38,272 bases of DNA from positions 1-38,272 of the forward strand of contig JAVBNH010000025.1 of NCBI GenBank assembly GCA_031551635.1, given 5' to 3'. Shown piece by piece: positions 1 to 7,120 of the stretch (its first letter is position 1; each line of letters begins with the position of its first letter). The notes under the pieces were generated by a model that was given only the letters and a program-made list of their open reading frames with translations, was not told the DNA's origin and searched no databases. A program made the translations under genes and the position numbers. This DNA comes from JAVBNH01 sp031551635 (GTDB lineage Bacteria; Bacillota; Clostridia; Oscillospirales; Acutalibacteraceae).

Positions 1-424
1 AAATAAAAAGACCGCAAAAGAGCGGTCTAGTTGGTGCGAGAGACGGGACTAAAACTATGCGATAAGCGCGCAGCAGCTTATCGAGCTTGCTTAAATAAAT
101 AAATAAAAAGACCGCAAAAAAGCGGTCTAGTTGGTGCGAGAGACGGGACTTGAACAATGCGATAAGCGCGTAGCAGCTTGTCGAGTTTGCTAAAATAAAT
201 AAAAAGACCGCAAAAGAGCGGTCTAGTTGGTGCGAGAGACGGGACTAAAACTATGCGATAAGCGCGCAGCAGCTTATCGAGCTTGCTTAAATAAATAAAT
301 AAAAAGACCGCAAAAGAGCGGTCTAGTTGGTGCGAGAGACGGGACTTGAACTATGCGATAAGCGCATAGCAGCTTATCGAGTTTGCTAAAAAAAAATAAA
401 AAGACCGCAAAAGAGCGGTCTAGT
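1..424 (-). repeat. Tandem ~97-bp repeats carrying tRNA-Leu 3' ends and terminators
   Basis: Four units start at about 5, 105, 201 and 301 (spacing 100, 96, 100, 97), and a fifth block at 398 is the terminator of the real tRNA-Leu gene. Read on the minus strand, each unit has a hairpin with arms CGATAAGC/GCTTATCG, then a copy of the tRNA-Leu 3' end from the T-loop through the acceptor strand and CCA, then a terminator hairpin AGACCGC/GCGGTCT with a T-run. Units 1 and 3 are nearly identical and so are 2 and 4, giving a higher-order period of about 196 bp. Units 1 and 3 have a changed T-loop (TTTTAG in place of TTCAAG). The array runs off the left edge, so its full copy number is unknown. There is no open gene here. 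Its function is unknown. Confidence 0.93.
392..421 (-). terminator. Intrinsic terminator of tRNA-Leu
   Basis: A 7-bp stem (402-408 with 415-421, AGACCGC/GCGGTCT) is followed on the minus strand by TTTTTA. It starts four bases past the tRNA CCA. The same hairpin is repeated in every unit of the array to its left. Confidence 0.85.
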
Positions 425-508
425 TGGTGCGAGAGACGGGACTTGAACCCGTACGTGATTAACACACGCCCCTCAAACGTGCGCGTCTGCCGATTCCGCC
501 ACTCTCGC
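425..508 (-). tRNA. tRNA-Leu (anticodon GAG)
   Basis: The reverse complement folds as a class II tRNA with a variable arm. The acceptor strands are GCGAGAG and CTCTCGC, and the T-arm carries GTTCAAGTC. The anticodon stem is CACGT/GCGTG around the loop TTGAGGG, giving anticodon GAG, which reads CUC and CUU. CCA is encoded. It has its own consensus promoter and terminator, so it is probably monocistronic. Confidence 0.95.
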
Positions 509-518
509 AACGCTGTTT

Positions 519-547
519 ATTATAGCAGAGCATTGCGCGGTTGTCAA
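519..547 (-). promoter_or_regulatory. Sigma-A promoter of tRNA-Leu
   Basis: On the minus strand TTGACA (542-547) and TATAAT (519-524) are separated by exactly 17 bp. Both hexamers are perfect consensus, and the -10 lies about 10 bp from the tRNA 5' end. Confidence 0.9.
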
Positions 548-618
548 GCGTTTTTTCAATGTTTCGGATATTATTTTTTGATTTGATTTTGATGAAATAA
601 TATATTAATACAGAAACA

Positions 619-659
619 TGCCGGAAAGAATACTGAACTTTACAGTGTCCTTTCCGGCA
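619..659 (-). terminator. Hairpin at the 3' end of the pot operon
   Basis: Arms TGCCGGAAAG and CTTTCCGGCA enclose further partial pairing (ACACTG/CAGT). It begins 16 bp past the potD stop. The T-run after it is weak (TGTTTCTG), so it could be an mRNA-stabilising hairpin instead of an efficient terminator. Confidence 0.6.
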
Positions 660-675
660 ACAACGCAATATGCAA

Positions 676-1998
676 TTAACCCTGTCTTTTTTTCTTTACC
701 GACATATAAACGAAAACCGCTACAATCAAAACCGCAACAACTGCCAATGCAACATAAAGACCGGTGTTGCCGCTGTCTTTTTCACCGTCGGAGCTTGTCG
801 GAGTAGAAATTTTGAGGTCGTTCCATAAGCTGTCCATCAGTTTTCTTGTTTCTGTGGGCAAATCATGGAAATACTGAACCGGAACCATATCCGCCTGCGC
901 GGGATAGAGCAGTTCGTCATCCTTGAAGCTGTAGTCCTCATTTTCGCGAACAGCCATATTGGGGCTTGAGTAACAGATGTATTCCGCGTTTTCAAGAGCG
1001 ATTTCAGGCTCCAGCAGGAAATTAATGTATAATTCTGCTGCTTCCTTGTTTTGAGTAGTATTCGGAATGCATACTGAATCAACGAAAATATTTGTGCCTT
1101 CCTTCGGGTAAGCAAACCCAAGGTCGGGATTTGTGTCAAGCATTGTATAATAATCACCGGCATAATAAGGAACAAGTGAGGCTTCTCCGCTCTCCATCTT
1201 GTCAAAGACTTCGTCCATAACATAGGTTTGCAATAGCGGCTTTTGCTCCTTAAGCTTATCAAAGGCGGCGTTCCAGTCATCAGTGTTTGTGGTGTTTACA
1301 TCCTGCCCGAGGAAGAACTGAGCTATGCCAAAGCAGTCTCGCGGATTGTTTATACCGAGAATCTTGCCCTTGTATTGAGCGTCCCACATAACTGCCCAGC
1401 TGTCAGGAGCTTCCTTGACAACCTTCGTGTTATAAATCAAGCCGACCATTCCAGCCATATAAGGTACTGAATACTCATTTAAAGCGTCAAAATATAAATT
1501 TTTGTATTCCGGCGCGATATATTTATAGTTCGGGATGTTCGAAAAATCAAGCTTTTTCAACAGATTCTCGTTGACCATTCTCTCAATCATGTAGTCAGAG
1601 GGGATTATTATGTCATAATTCGCACCGCCGGCAGCAACCTTTGTGTGCATTTCTTCGTTTGTAGCATAGGTATCATAGACGACCTGAATGCCGTATTTGT
1701 CATAGAATGCCTTATTGACATCCATCGAATCATCGCCGCCGTCAGCAATATATTCGCCCCAGTTATAAACATTCAGCTTAGTGCCTTTTAAATGGGAATA
1801 ATCCTTTTCTGAAGCGTCGTCCGCGACAACATCAAGGTCATTCGCGTTGGCAGAAGTCGTGCTATCGCTCGCAGCGAGGATAACAGGGGAGGTGCCGTCG
1901 TCCTGTGGCTGTGCGTCAGGCGCAAGAACCGCGGCAGCGGGCAAAACAGCGGAAATCACGATAACAAAAGCGATAAAAACGGAGAAAACTTTTTTCAT
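676..1998 (-). CDS. potD: Spermidine/putrescine-binding protein PotD, membrane-anchored at its C-terminus
   Basis: This is the extracellular solute-binding component of a polyamine ABC importer. It has the family motifs LNVYNWGEYI, near residues 74-83 after the signal region, and IIIPSDYMIERM. The first ~26 residues are a signal peptide ending in an Ala-rich site with no lipobox cysteine. The last ~27 residues form a hydrophobic helix followed by KKKRQG, so the protein appears tethered by a C-terminal membrane helix instead of a lipid anchor. A Ser/Thr/Gly-rich linker precedes the helix. At 440 residues it is longer than the usual ~350 because of these additions. It is the last gene of potABCD, 56 bp after potC. 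The start is an ATG with AAAGGA upstream at a rather long spacing. Confidence 0.93.
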   Translation of the reverse strand: MKKVFSVFIAFVIVISAVLPAAAVLAPDAQPQDDGTSPVILAASDSTTSANANDLDVVADDASEKDYSHLKGTKLNVYNWGEYIADGGDDSMDVNKAFYDKYGIQVVYDTYATNEEMHTKVAAGGANYDIIIPSDYMIERMVNENLLKKLDFSNIPNYKYIAPEYKNLYFDALNEYSVPYMAGMVGLIYNTKVVKEAPDSWAVMWDAQYKGKILGINNPRDCFGIAQFFLGQDVNTTNTDDWNAAFDKLKEQKPLLQTYVMDEVFDKMESGEASLVPYYAGDYYTMLDTNPDLGFAYPKEGTNIFVDSVCIPNTTQNKEAAELYINFLLEPEIALENAEYICYSSPNMAVRENEDYSFKDDELLYPAQADMVPVQYFHDLPTETRKLMDSLWNDLKISTPTSSDGEKDSGNTGLYVALAVVAVLIVAVFVYMSVKKKRQG

Positions 1999-2054
1999 TA
2001 TTTATAAACATTCCTTTCTTATAACGGTTTATATAGTTACCGTTCATAAACAAA

Positions 2055-2882
2055 TTAGTGTTTGCCGCTCTTAATGAGCTTGTTTGTCTTTTTATCGGCT
2101 CTGGACTGAGAAAAGTTTATGAGCAGAAGTAAAACGAGTATCACGATAAAAATTATTGTCGACAAGGCATATATATCGGGGGTTACACGCTTTTTCGTCA
2201 TTGAAAATATCCTTATCGGGAGCGTTGCGGAGGAGGGACCGGAAACAAAGTGACTGATGATAAAATCGTCAAGTGACAATGTGAAAGCCATAATCATTCC
2301 TGTCATGATTCCCGGAACAATTGAAGGCAGTACAACCTTGAAAAATGATTGAGCGGGAGTGCAGCCCAAGTCCATCGCCGCCTCAGAAAGATGCGTGTCT
2401 GTTTGTCGAAGCTTCGGCAGGATTGAGAGAATTACATATGGCAGATTAAATGTGATATGCGCAATAAGGAGGGTTCCGAAGCCAAGTATTCCGCTTATCC
2501 CGAGCATTCTCCCGATGAAAATAAACAGAAACATCATCGAGATACCCGTTACAATTTCGGGGTTCATCATCGGTATATTAGTCGCGTTCATAATAGCGGT
2601 TTTAGTCCACTTTTTTCTGAAATTATCAATACCGACAGCTGCAATAGTTCCCAGCACTGTTGCGATAATCGAGGATAAAACAGCAATTATCAAAGTGTTT
2701 TTCAACGCCGCAAGCGTTACCTGATCCTTTAAAAGCTCGCCGTACCACTTAAAAGAAAAACCGACCATTTTTGAAGAGGAACTTGTGCTGTTAAAGGAAA
2801 AAACCATAAGCACGGCAATCGGGGCATATAGAAACAGAAAAACTAAGCCTGTATAAAACTTTGAGGTAACCGACATTTTCAT
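2055..2882 (-). CDS. potC: Polyamine ABC transporter permease PotC
   Basis: This is one of two inner-membrane permease subunits that form the polyamine channel and couple to PotA. It is 275 residues, with about six hydrophobic segments. The binding-protein-dependent permease EAA loop is seen at about residues 167-186 (EAAMDLGCTPAQ... VLPSIVPGI). Its ATG overlaps the potB stop by four bases (ATGA), indicating translational coupling, and is preceded by GGGGAGG at good spacing. The order after potB and before potD matches the classic potABCD operon, which favours PotC over other family members. Confidence 0.93.
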   Translation of the reverse strand: MKMSVTSKFYTGLVFLFLYAPIAVLMVFSFNSTSSSSKMVGFSFKWYGELLKDQVTLAALKNTLIIAVLSSIIATVLGTIAAVGIDNFRKKWTKTAIMNATNIPMMNPEIVTGISMMFLFIFIGRMLGISGILGFGTLLIAHITFNLPYVILSILPKLRQTDTHLSEAAMDLGCTPAQSFFKVVLPSIVPGIMTGMIMAFTLSLDDFIISHFVSGPSSATLPIRIFSMTKKRVTPDIYALSTIIFIVILVLLLLINFSQSRADKKTNKLIKSGKH

Positions 2883-3709
2883 ACAACAATCCTCCCCGAA
2901 GAATCCTCGTCAGAAAATTTATTCATCACAAACATGCAAATCAGAATCATTATCATCAAAACTAGCGATAGTGACGCGCCGAGATTGAAGTTATTGGAGG
3001 ATTGGAATTGTCCTTCAATGATGTCGCCGATTAACTTTGTGCTGGGTCCTCCGAGCTTTTCAGAGATATAAAAAGTGCTGACCGAGGGCACAAAAACCAT
3101 TGTCAGTCCTGAGACTACGCCGGGAATGCTCAGGGGAAAAATGACCTTTGACAGGCTGTGAAGGCGGTTTCCTCCGAGGTCAGAGCAGGCTTCAATAAGT
3201 GATTTATCGAGCTTTTCGAGCACTGAATAAATCGGCAAAATCATATAGGGCAGGAAATTATAAACCATTCCGAGTACAACAGCGCCCCGCGTGTTTATCA
3301 TATGAAAATTCGGCAGACCGATTTTTGAAAGCACCGAGTTGATTATGCCCGTATCCTCAAGCAGCGTCATCCATGCGTAGGTTCTGATAAGAAAATTCAT
3401 CCACATCGGAAGCATTACAAGCATTATAAGAGTTCGCTGGGTGTTCGCGGAGGCTTGAGAGATGAAGTAAGCGATGGGGTAGGCTATAATCAGGCAGATA
3501 ATCGTGGCAAGGATTCCCAGCCAGATTGAAAGCAGAAAGGTGTCGCGGTATTTAGCGAGCCCGGTTATATTATCAAGGCTGAAGCTACCTGCCGCGTCCG
3601 TGAAGGCGTAATACGCGACAAGGAAAAGGGGAATGAGTATAAAAATCATTGTCCAGACGAGATGCGGAGCGGAAATCAGCCTCACAGCCAATTTGGATTT
3701 AAGTCTCAA
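2879..3709 (-). CDS. potB: Polyamine ABC transporter permease PotB
   Basis: This is the first permease subunit of the polyamine importer, 276 residues with about six membrane segments. The EAA-loop equivalent starts at Glu173 (EACSDLGGNRLHSLSKVI) and contacts the ATPase. Translation starts at TTG, chosen because AAAGGAGG lies 7 bp upstream and the N-terminus then reads MRLKSKLAVRL directly before the first membrane helix. It overlaps potC by four bases and follows potA by 43 bp. Confidence 0.93.
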   Translation of the reverse strand: MRLKSKLAVRLISAPHLVWTMIFILIPLFLVAYYAFTDAAGSFSLDNITGLAKYRDTFLLSIWLGILATIICLIIAYPIAYFISQASANTQRTLIMLVMLPMWMNFLIRTYAWMTLLEDTGIINSVLSKIGLPNFHMINTRGAVVLGMVYNFLPYMILPIYSVLEKLDKSLIEACSDLGGNRLHSLSKVIFPLSIPGVVSGLTMVFVPSVSTFYISEKLGGPSTKLIGDIIEGQFQSSNNFNLGASLSLVLMIMILICMFVMNKFSDEDSSGRIVV

Positions 3710-3752
3710 AATATAACCTCCTTTACGGAAAATATAGAAAGTAATTTAAATA

Positions 3753-4889
3753 TTATTCGGCGGTTTCATTATCAACACCGGAATTTATATCAGACAGTCC
3801 GTCAAATTCGTCGCTGAAGGATGAATAATCACCGAACATTCCGGAATAGGCGGATTTTCTCATTATATGAATAGCGTCAGGTTCAATAAAAAGTCCGATT
3901 TTATCCCCGACTTCCTGAGCATCGGTTGTTTGAATCATCCACTTAAAGCCTTTAATGTCAACGATAATTTCATAATGTACACCCTTAAAGGTGATGGAAG
4001 TGACCTCGCCGGAAATCATACCTTTCTCAACCGGTACAACATCAACATCCTCAGGGCGAACAACAACGTCGACCGCCTCATTGACGCCAAAACCCTTGTC
4101 AAGACATTTGAACGAGTGCCCCGCCATTTCAACAAAAAAGTCAGCCCTCATCCTGCCGTCAACAATATTGCTTTCACCGATAAAATCAGCGACAAATGCG
4201 TTTTTCGGTTCGTTATAAATCCCGACGGGAGTGCCGATTTGCTGGATTTCGCCGCCGTCCATTACAACTATTGTATCGGACATAGACAAGGCTTCCTCCT
4301 GGTCATGAGTGACATAAATAAAGGTTATGCCCAGGCGCTGCTGAATATTTTTCAGCTCGATCTGCATATCCTTGCGCAGCTTTAAATCAAGAGCGCCGAG
4401 GGGTTCGTCAAGAAGAAGTACCCGCGGGCGTATGGCAAGAGCGCGGGCTATCGCAACACGCTGCTGCTGACCGCCGGAAAGAGAATTAACATTACGGCGG
4501 TTAAAGCCCTTGAGATTAACAAGCTCGAGCATTTCCTCAACCGTAGCGCGCAGCTCGCTTTCCTTAACTTTTTTAAGGCGTAAACCGAATGCGACATTTT
4601 CATAGACATTGAGGTGAGGAAATAAAGCGTAACGCTGAAAAATGGTGTTAACCTGCCTCTTGTGCGGCGGTACACCATTTATTTTTTTATTCTCAAAAAT
4701 GACATCACCGCTGTCGGGCTCTAAGAAACCGGCGATTATTCTCAGCGTCGTCGTCTTTCCGCAGCCGGAAGGTCCGAGAAGGGTAATAAACTCCTTGTCC
4801 CTGATGTAAAGATTGATGTTTTTTAATATCGGCTCACCGTCAAAGGCAATCGATATGTTTTTTAAATCAATAATAACGTTTTCTTCCAA
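3753..4889 (-). CDS. potA: Polyamine ABC transporter ATPase PotA
   Basis: This cytoplasmic ATPase drives polyamine uptake. Walker A is GPSGCGKTT (about residues 39-47), the Q-loop lies in NTIFQRYALFPH, the ABC signature LSGGQQQR is near 137, Walker B LLLDEP is near 158-163, and the H-loop is YVTHDQEEAL. Residues past ~240 form the regulatory TOBE-type domain typical of the spermidine/Fe3+/sulfate ATPase group. The length of 378 fits PotA. The start is TTG with GAAGGGGG upstream. It is the first gene of the operon, with a consensus promoter at 5002-5030 and a ~105-nt leader. The acidic C-terminal tail is not part of the core fold. Confidence 0.95.
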   Translation of the reverse strand: MEENVIIDLKNISIAFDGEPILKNINLYIRDKEFITLLGPSGCGKTTTLRIIAGFLEPDSGDVIFENKKINGVPPHKRQVNTIFQRYALFPHLNVYENVAFGLRLKKVKESELRATVEEMLELVNLKGFNRRNVNSLSGGQQQRVAIARALAIRPRVLLLDEPLGALDLKLRKDMQIELKNIQQRLGITFIYVTHDQEEALSMSDTIVVMDGGEIQQIGTPVGIYNEPKNAFVADFIGESNIVDGRMRADFFVEMAGHSFKCLDKGFGVNEAVDVVVRPEDVDVVPVEKGMISGEVTSITFKGVHYEIIVDIKGFKWMIQTTDAQEVGDKIGLFIEPDAIHIMRKSAYSGMFGDYSSFSDEFDGLSDINSGVDNETAE

Positions 4890-4960
4890 TTATGCAGCCC
4901 CCTTCATAATTATATTCAAAAAATAATATATCATACAAAAATAAACATAAAACTACGTCA

Positions 4961-5000
4961 ACCAGTTTTTAGCAACCAGGATTTAGTACCCAGCATCTAG
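4961..5000. repeat. Period-7 microrepeat, copy 1
   Basis: CCAG, TTAG, CCAG, TTAG, CCAG and CTAG recur every 7 bases across this stretch. It covers the predicted potA transcription start and first leader bases. Similar period-7 arrays occur at 5248-5279 and 37901-37928. Confidence 0.75.
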
Positions 5001-5001
5001 A

Positions 5002-5030
5002 ATAATATCTTGAAATCCTTCAAATGTCAA
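5002..5030 (-). promoter_or_regulatory. Sigma-A promoter of potABCD
   Basis: On the minus strand TTGACA (5025-5030) and TATTAT (5002-5007) are 17 bp apart. It would give a leader of about 105 nt before the potA TTG. Upstream are a 16-bp perfect palindrome (5063-5078) and a 29-bp element shared with the rplM promoter region (5084-5112). Confidence 0.82.
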
Positions 5031-5062
5031 CATATTTTTGCAAAATCCTTGAAAAAATTAAT

Positions 5063-5078
5063 ATTTCACTAGTGAAAT
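5063..5078. promoter_or_regulatory. 16-bp perfect palindrome upstream of the potA promoter
   Basis: ATTTCACTAGTGAAAT is fully self-complementary and lies 33 bp upstream of the potA -35 box. It could be a dimeric regulator site. No regulator can be named from the sequence. Confidence 0.45.
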
Positions 5079-5083
5079 TATAT

Positions 5084-5112
5084 GAATGCTCTGATTTCCT
5101 CTGTTTATCTCG
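5084..5112 (-). repeat. 29-bp element shared with the rplM upstream region
   Basis: Read on the minus strand it begins CGAGATAAACAGAG and matches 24697-24725 (plus) at 25 of 29 positions by hand alignment. Both copies point towards a downstream TTGACA promoter. Confidence 0.6.
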
Positions 5113-5168
5113 CAAATACTCGCGTTATCTCATCTTGTACGCAATATTAAATAATGGAAACAAAATGG

Positions 5169-5205
5169 AAAAATAAAAGACCGCTCACCAAAAAAGACGA
5201 GCGGT
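5169..5205 (-). terminator. Intrinsic terminator of rplU-prp-rpmA
   Basis: ACCGCTC and GAGCGGT pair across a 12-base loop. On the minus strand they are followed by CTTTTATTTTT. It lies about 70 bp past the rpmA stop. Confidence 0.8.
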
Positions 5206-5247
5206 AAGGTTAAACGCATTAGTTAATCCGCTGGCACTAATAAACAT

Positions 5248-5279
5248 CCAGCGTCCAGCATCCAGCGTCCAGCATCTAG
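5248..5279. repeat. Period-7 microrepeat, copy 2
   Basis: CCAG recurs at 5248, 5255, 5262 and 5269, and CTAG at 5276, with alternating CGT and CAT between them. The last CTAG contains the complement of the rpmA TAG stop codon, so the array abuts and slightly enters the gene's end. Confidence 0.85.
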
Positions 5280-5560
5280 TTATCGTATACGCTGACCTTT
5301 TTGCGGTCCTTGCCGTAACGCTCAAATCTGACAGTTCCGTTAATCAGAGCGAATAAAGTATCGTCAGAGCCCCTGCCGACATTGTTGCCGGGATGGATTT
5401 TTGTGCCTCTCTGGCGGACGATTATAGTGCCCGCATTGATAGTCTGCCCGTCGGCACGCTTAACGCCGAGTCTCTTAGATTCGGAATCGCGCCCGTTACG
5501 GGTTGAGCCCATTCCTTTTTTATGTGCAAATAACTGAATATTAATATTAATCATAATCAA
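5276..5560 (-). CDS. rpmA: Ribosomal protein bL27 with cleavable N-terminal extension
   Basis: This is large-subunit protein bL27, whose N-terminus reaches the peptidyl-transferase centre. The core HKKGMGSTRNGRDSESKRLG is canonical. It is preceded by the Firmicutes extension ending NIQLFA, which the protease Prp removes to expose the mature His/Ala-Lys-Lys-Gly end. The prp gene lies immediately upstream in the same operon. The start is uncertain. A TTG at 5560 overlaps the prp stop and has AGAAAGG six bases upstream; an ATG two codons later (5554) is spaced more loosely. Either keeps the extension intact. Confidence 0.96.
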   Translation of the reverse strand: MIMININIQLFAHKKGMGSTRNGRDSESKRLGVKRADGQTINAGTIIVRQRGTKIHPGNNVGRGSDDTLFALINGTVRFERYGKDRKKVSVYDN

Positions 5561-5877
5561 ACTAAACCTTTCTTTACATCGATTTTTAAATAAAGCGGAT
5601 ACTGCTCACAAAGAGAGCTCAGAAAAAGCTGAAGTCCATTAATCAGATTCTCCGCTTCAGTGTTTTCGCTTTTTAATATTAATGAAATGTATCCGTCGTC
5701 CGTTTCGATTTCGGCATTGACTTTCAAGATTTCGCTAATAGTGTTGGCGGTCATTATCGTAACAGAAGAAACCGAAGCGCAAACTATGTCGAAGCCTTCC
5801 TCGTCATAACCGGCGTGCCCTTTGACAGTGAAGCCGCAGAGGTTATTATTACGGACATGAAATACCGCGTTAATCAT
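5557..5877 (-). CDS. prp: Ribosomal-processing cysteine protease Prp
   Basis: Prp (YsxB family, 106 residues) cleaves the N-terminal extension of bL27 in Firmicutes. The catalytic pair is visible as His21 in KGHAGYDEEG and Cys33 in DIVCASVSS, with the usual short spacing. Its ATG overlaps the rplU stop (TAATG) and its own stop overlaps the rpmA start. This is the standard Firmicutes order rplU-prp-rpmA and implies coupled translation of substrate and processing enzyme. Confidence 0.95.
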   Translation of the reverse strand: MINAVFHVRNNNLCGFTVKGHAGYDEEGFDIVCASVSSVTIMTANTISEILKVNAEIETDDGYISLILKSENTEAENLINGLQLFLSSLCEQYPLYLKIDVKKGLV

Positions 5878-6188
5878 TATGCTTTGATAGAAGCGATTTC
5901 AACCTTTGTATACTGCTGCCTGTGACCAAGCTTACGCTTCTCGTTTTTCTTTGCTTTATAAGTCAAAACAGTGATTTTTTTGGCTTTGCCGTTTTTGATA
6001 GCAGTGCCCTTAACAATTGCGCCAGAGAGATAGGGAGCGCCGACCTGAATGCCATTGTCGTTGCAAACCGCTACGATTTTGTCAAAATTAATTTCGCTTC
6101 CGGCTTCCACCTCAAGCTTTTCGATGTAAATAACATCGCCTTCGTTGACCTTGTACTGTTTTCCGCCTGTTTCGATAATCGCGTACAT
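5877..6188 (-). CDS. rplU: Ribosomal protein bL21
   Basis: This is large-subunit protein bL21. The N-terminus MYAIIETGGKQYKVNEGD and the late KRKLGHRQQYTKVEI segment are family hallmarks. Length is about 103 residues. I chose the ATG at 6188 because bL21 proteins start at MYAI. A GTG three codons upstream (6197) is closer to the AAAGGA site and cannot be excluded. It is the first gene of the operon, behind a ~180-nt leader. Confidence 0.95.
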   Translation of the reverse strand: MYAIIETGGKQYKVNEGDVIYIEKLEVEAGSEINFDKIVAVCNDNGIQVGAPYLSGAIVKGTAIKNGKAKKITVLTYKAKKNEKRKLGHRQQYTKVEIASIKA

Positions 6189-6197
6189 TTTTCTCAC

Positions 6198-6373
6198 ACT
6201 TTCCTTTTCTTCAAAAGGTATAAGGCGTGTTTGAAAGCAGACAGTGCTGATGATTCATTCATCACAAAATACCTTCCGTTAATTCAGTCTCGCTACAAAA
6301 GGGCAGGAAATATCCGTTTTTGACTTGAAAGCAGTCAGAAAATGACAGATTTCAGTCGCCCTCAATATGCGGC
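6198..6373 (-). promoter_or_regulatory. Probable L21 leader (5' UTR of rplU operon)
   Basis: About 175 nt separate the predicted start site from rplU, much longer than needed for translation. In Firmicutes the rplU-prp-rpmA operon commonly carries a structured L21 leader thought to mediate feedback. I infer this from position and length, since I could not fold it or match a covariance model. Confidence 0.55.
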
Positions 6374-6379
6374 TTGCCT

Positions 6380-6408
6380 ATTTTAGCACTATCTTTCCGC
6401 GTTGTCAA
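6380..6408 (-). promoter_or_regulatory. Sigma-A promoter of rplU-prp-rpmA
   Basis: On the minus strand TTGACA (6403-6408) and TAAAAT (6380-6385) are 17 bp apart, with a start expected near 6373. Confidence 0.88.
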
Positions 6409-6457
6409 GGTTTTTTTTAATATCTGCAAAAAATTTGCGTTATTATGCAAAAATGAA

Positions 6458-6919
6458 CTAATCGACTATTTTATAGCTGCACTCCCACATCAGTCCACGC
6501 TCATATATGTATTCAAGTTGCGTGTCGGTTTTTTCAATAAAATAACTGTTGCCGATAAAGTTCTCAAGGAATCCGTAAATTATATTGCCTGATTCTGTTT
6601 TTCCCTTTGCAATGAGTTTGAGTTTCAATCCGGAGCTGCCCGGATATTCTTTTACACATCTCTCATATTTATGATTTTTAAATATGAAAGTGTTATCAGT
6701 TTCATTTATTGAAATATTCGGCAGAAGTAGTAAATGTGTCGCGTAAATTTCAACCGGTAACGATATTAAACCTGAAACAAGCAGCAGAATCAAAGCGTTA
6801 TTTATTCTGTCCTTGCCGAACTTTTTGCGTCTGAAAATCAATTGAAAAAGCATATAAGGAAACAGCAGCGCCATTGCAAGCATAAATAGGGCGGCAATTA
6901 TAAAAAGTCCAATAATCAT
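6458..6919 (-). CDS. Small membrane protein of unknown function
   Basis: I do not recognise the family. The 153-residue protein has two hydrophobic segments at about residues 3-30 and 41-65, separated by a basic cytoplasmic-looking loop (RRKKFGKDR). An ~85-residue C-terminal domain follows that is likely extracellular. The ATG has AAAGGA nine bases upstream and its own promoter (6964-6992). It lies between the ribosomal operon and the divergently transcribed miaB, and its transcript would run towards the rplU promoter. Confidence 0.7.
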   Translation of the reverse strand: MIIGLFIIAALFMLAMALLFPYMLFQLIFRRKKFGKDRINNALILLLVSGLISLPVEIYATHLLLLPNISINETDNTFIFKNHKYERCVKEYPGSSGLKLKLIAKGKTESGNIIYGFLENFIGNSYFIEKTDTQLEYIYERGLMWECSYKIVD

Positions 6920-6963
6920 AATTCAAAGTCCTTTTATTAATTATTAGCAATTTCTCTGAGCAT

Positions 6964-6992
6964 ATTATACGGCAATTTTATTAATAAATCAA
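6964..6992 (-). promoter_or_regulatory. Sigma-A promoter of the small membrane protein gene
   Basis: On the minus strand TTGATT (6987-6992) and TATAAT (6964-6969) are 17 bp apart, about 45 bp from the start codon. Confidence 0.78.
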
Positions 6993-7053
6993 GAATTTAA
7001 TTTAAGCATTTTACCAAATTTACAGTACTTGCATTTAATTTGCCTGAAAGTTC

Positions 7054-7082
7054 TTTACTTTTGTCTTTTTTTGTTATATTAT
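7054..7082 (+). promoter_or_regulatory. Candidate promoter of miaB
   Basis: TTTACT and TATTAT are 17 bp apart in an A+T-rich divergent region, about 40 bp upstream of the miaB TTG. The match is imperfect and the surrounding T-richness makes chance matches likely. Confidence 0.5.
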
Positions 7083-7120
7083 GATAAGATAAACTGTTGT
7101 ATATGGAGTGTATCTGATTT

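Noticed and set aside
1..424. Repeats at regular spacing resembling a CRISPR array
   Set aside because: The units are near-identical along their whole length, with no unique spacers, and contain tRNA tails and terminators. No cas genes are present.
1..424. Additional tRNA genes within the tandem units
   Set aside because: Only the T-loop-to-CCA part is present. There is no matching 5' acceptor strand, D-arm or anticodon arm.
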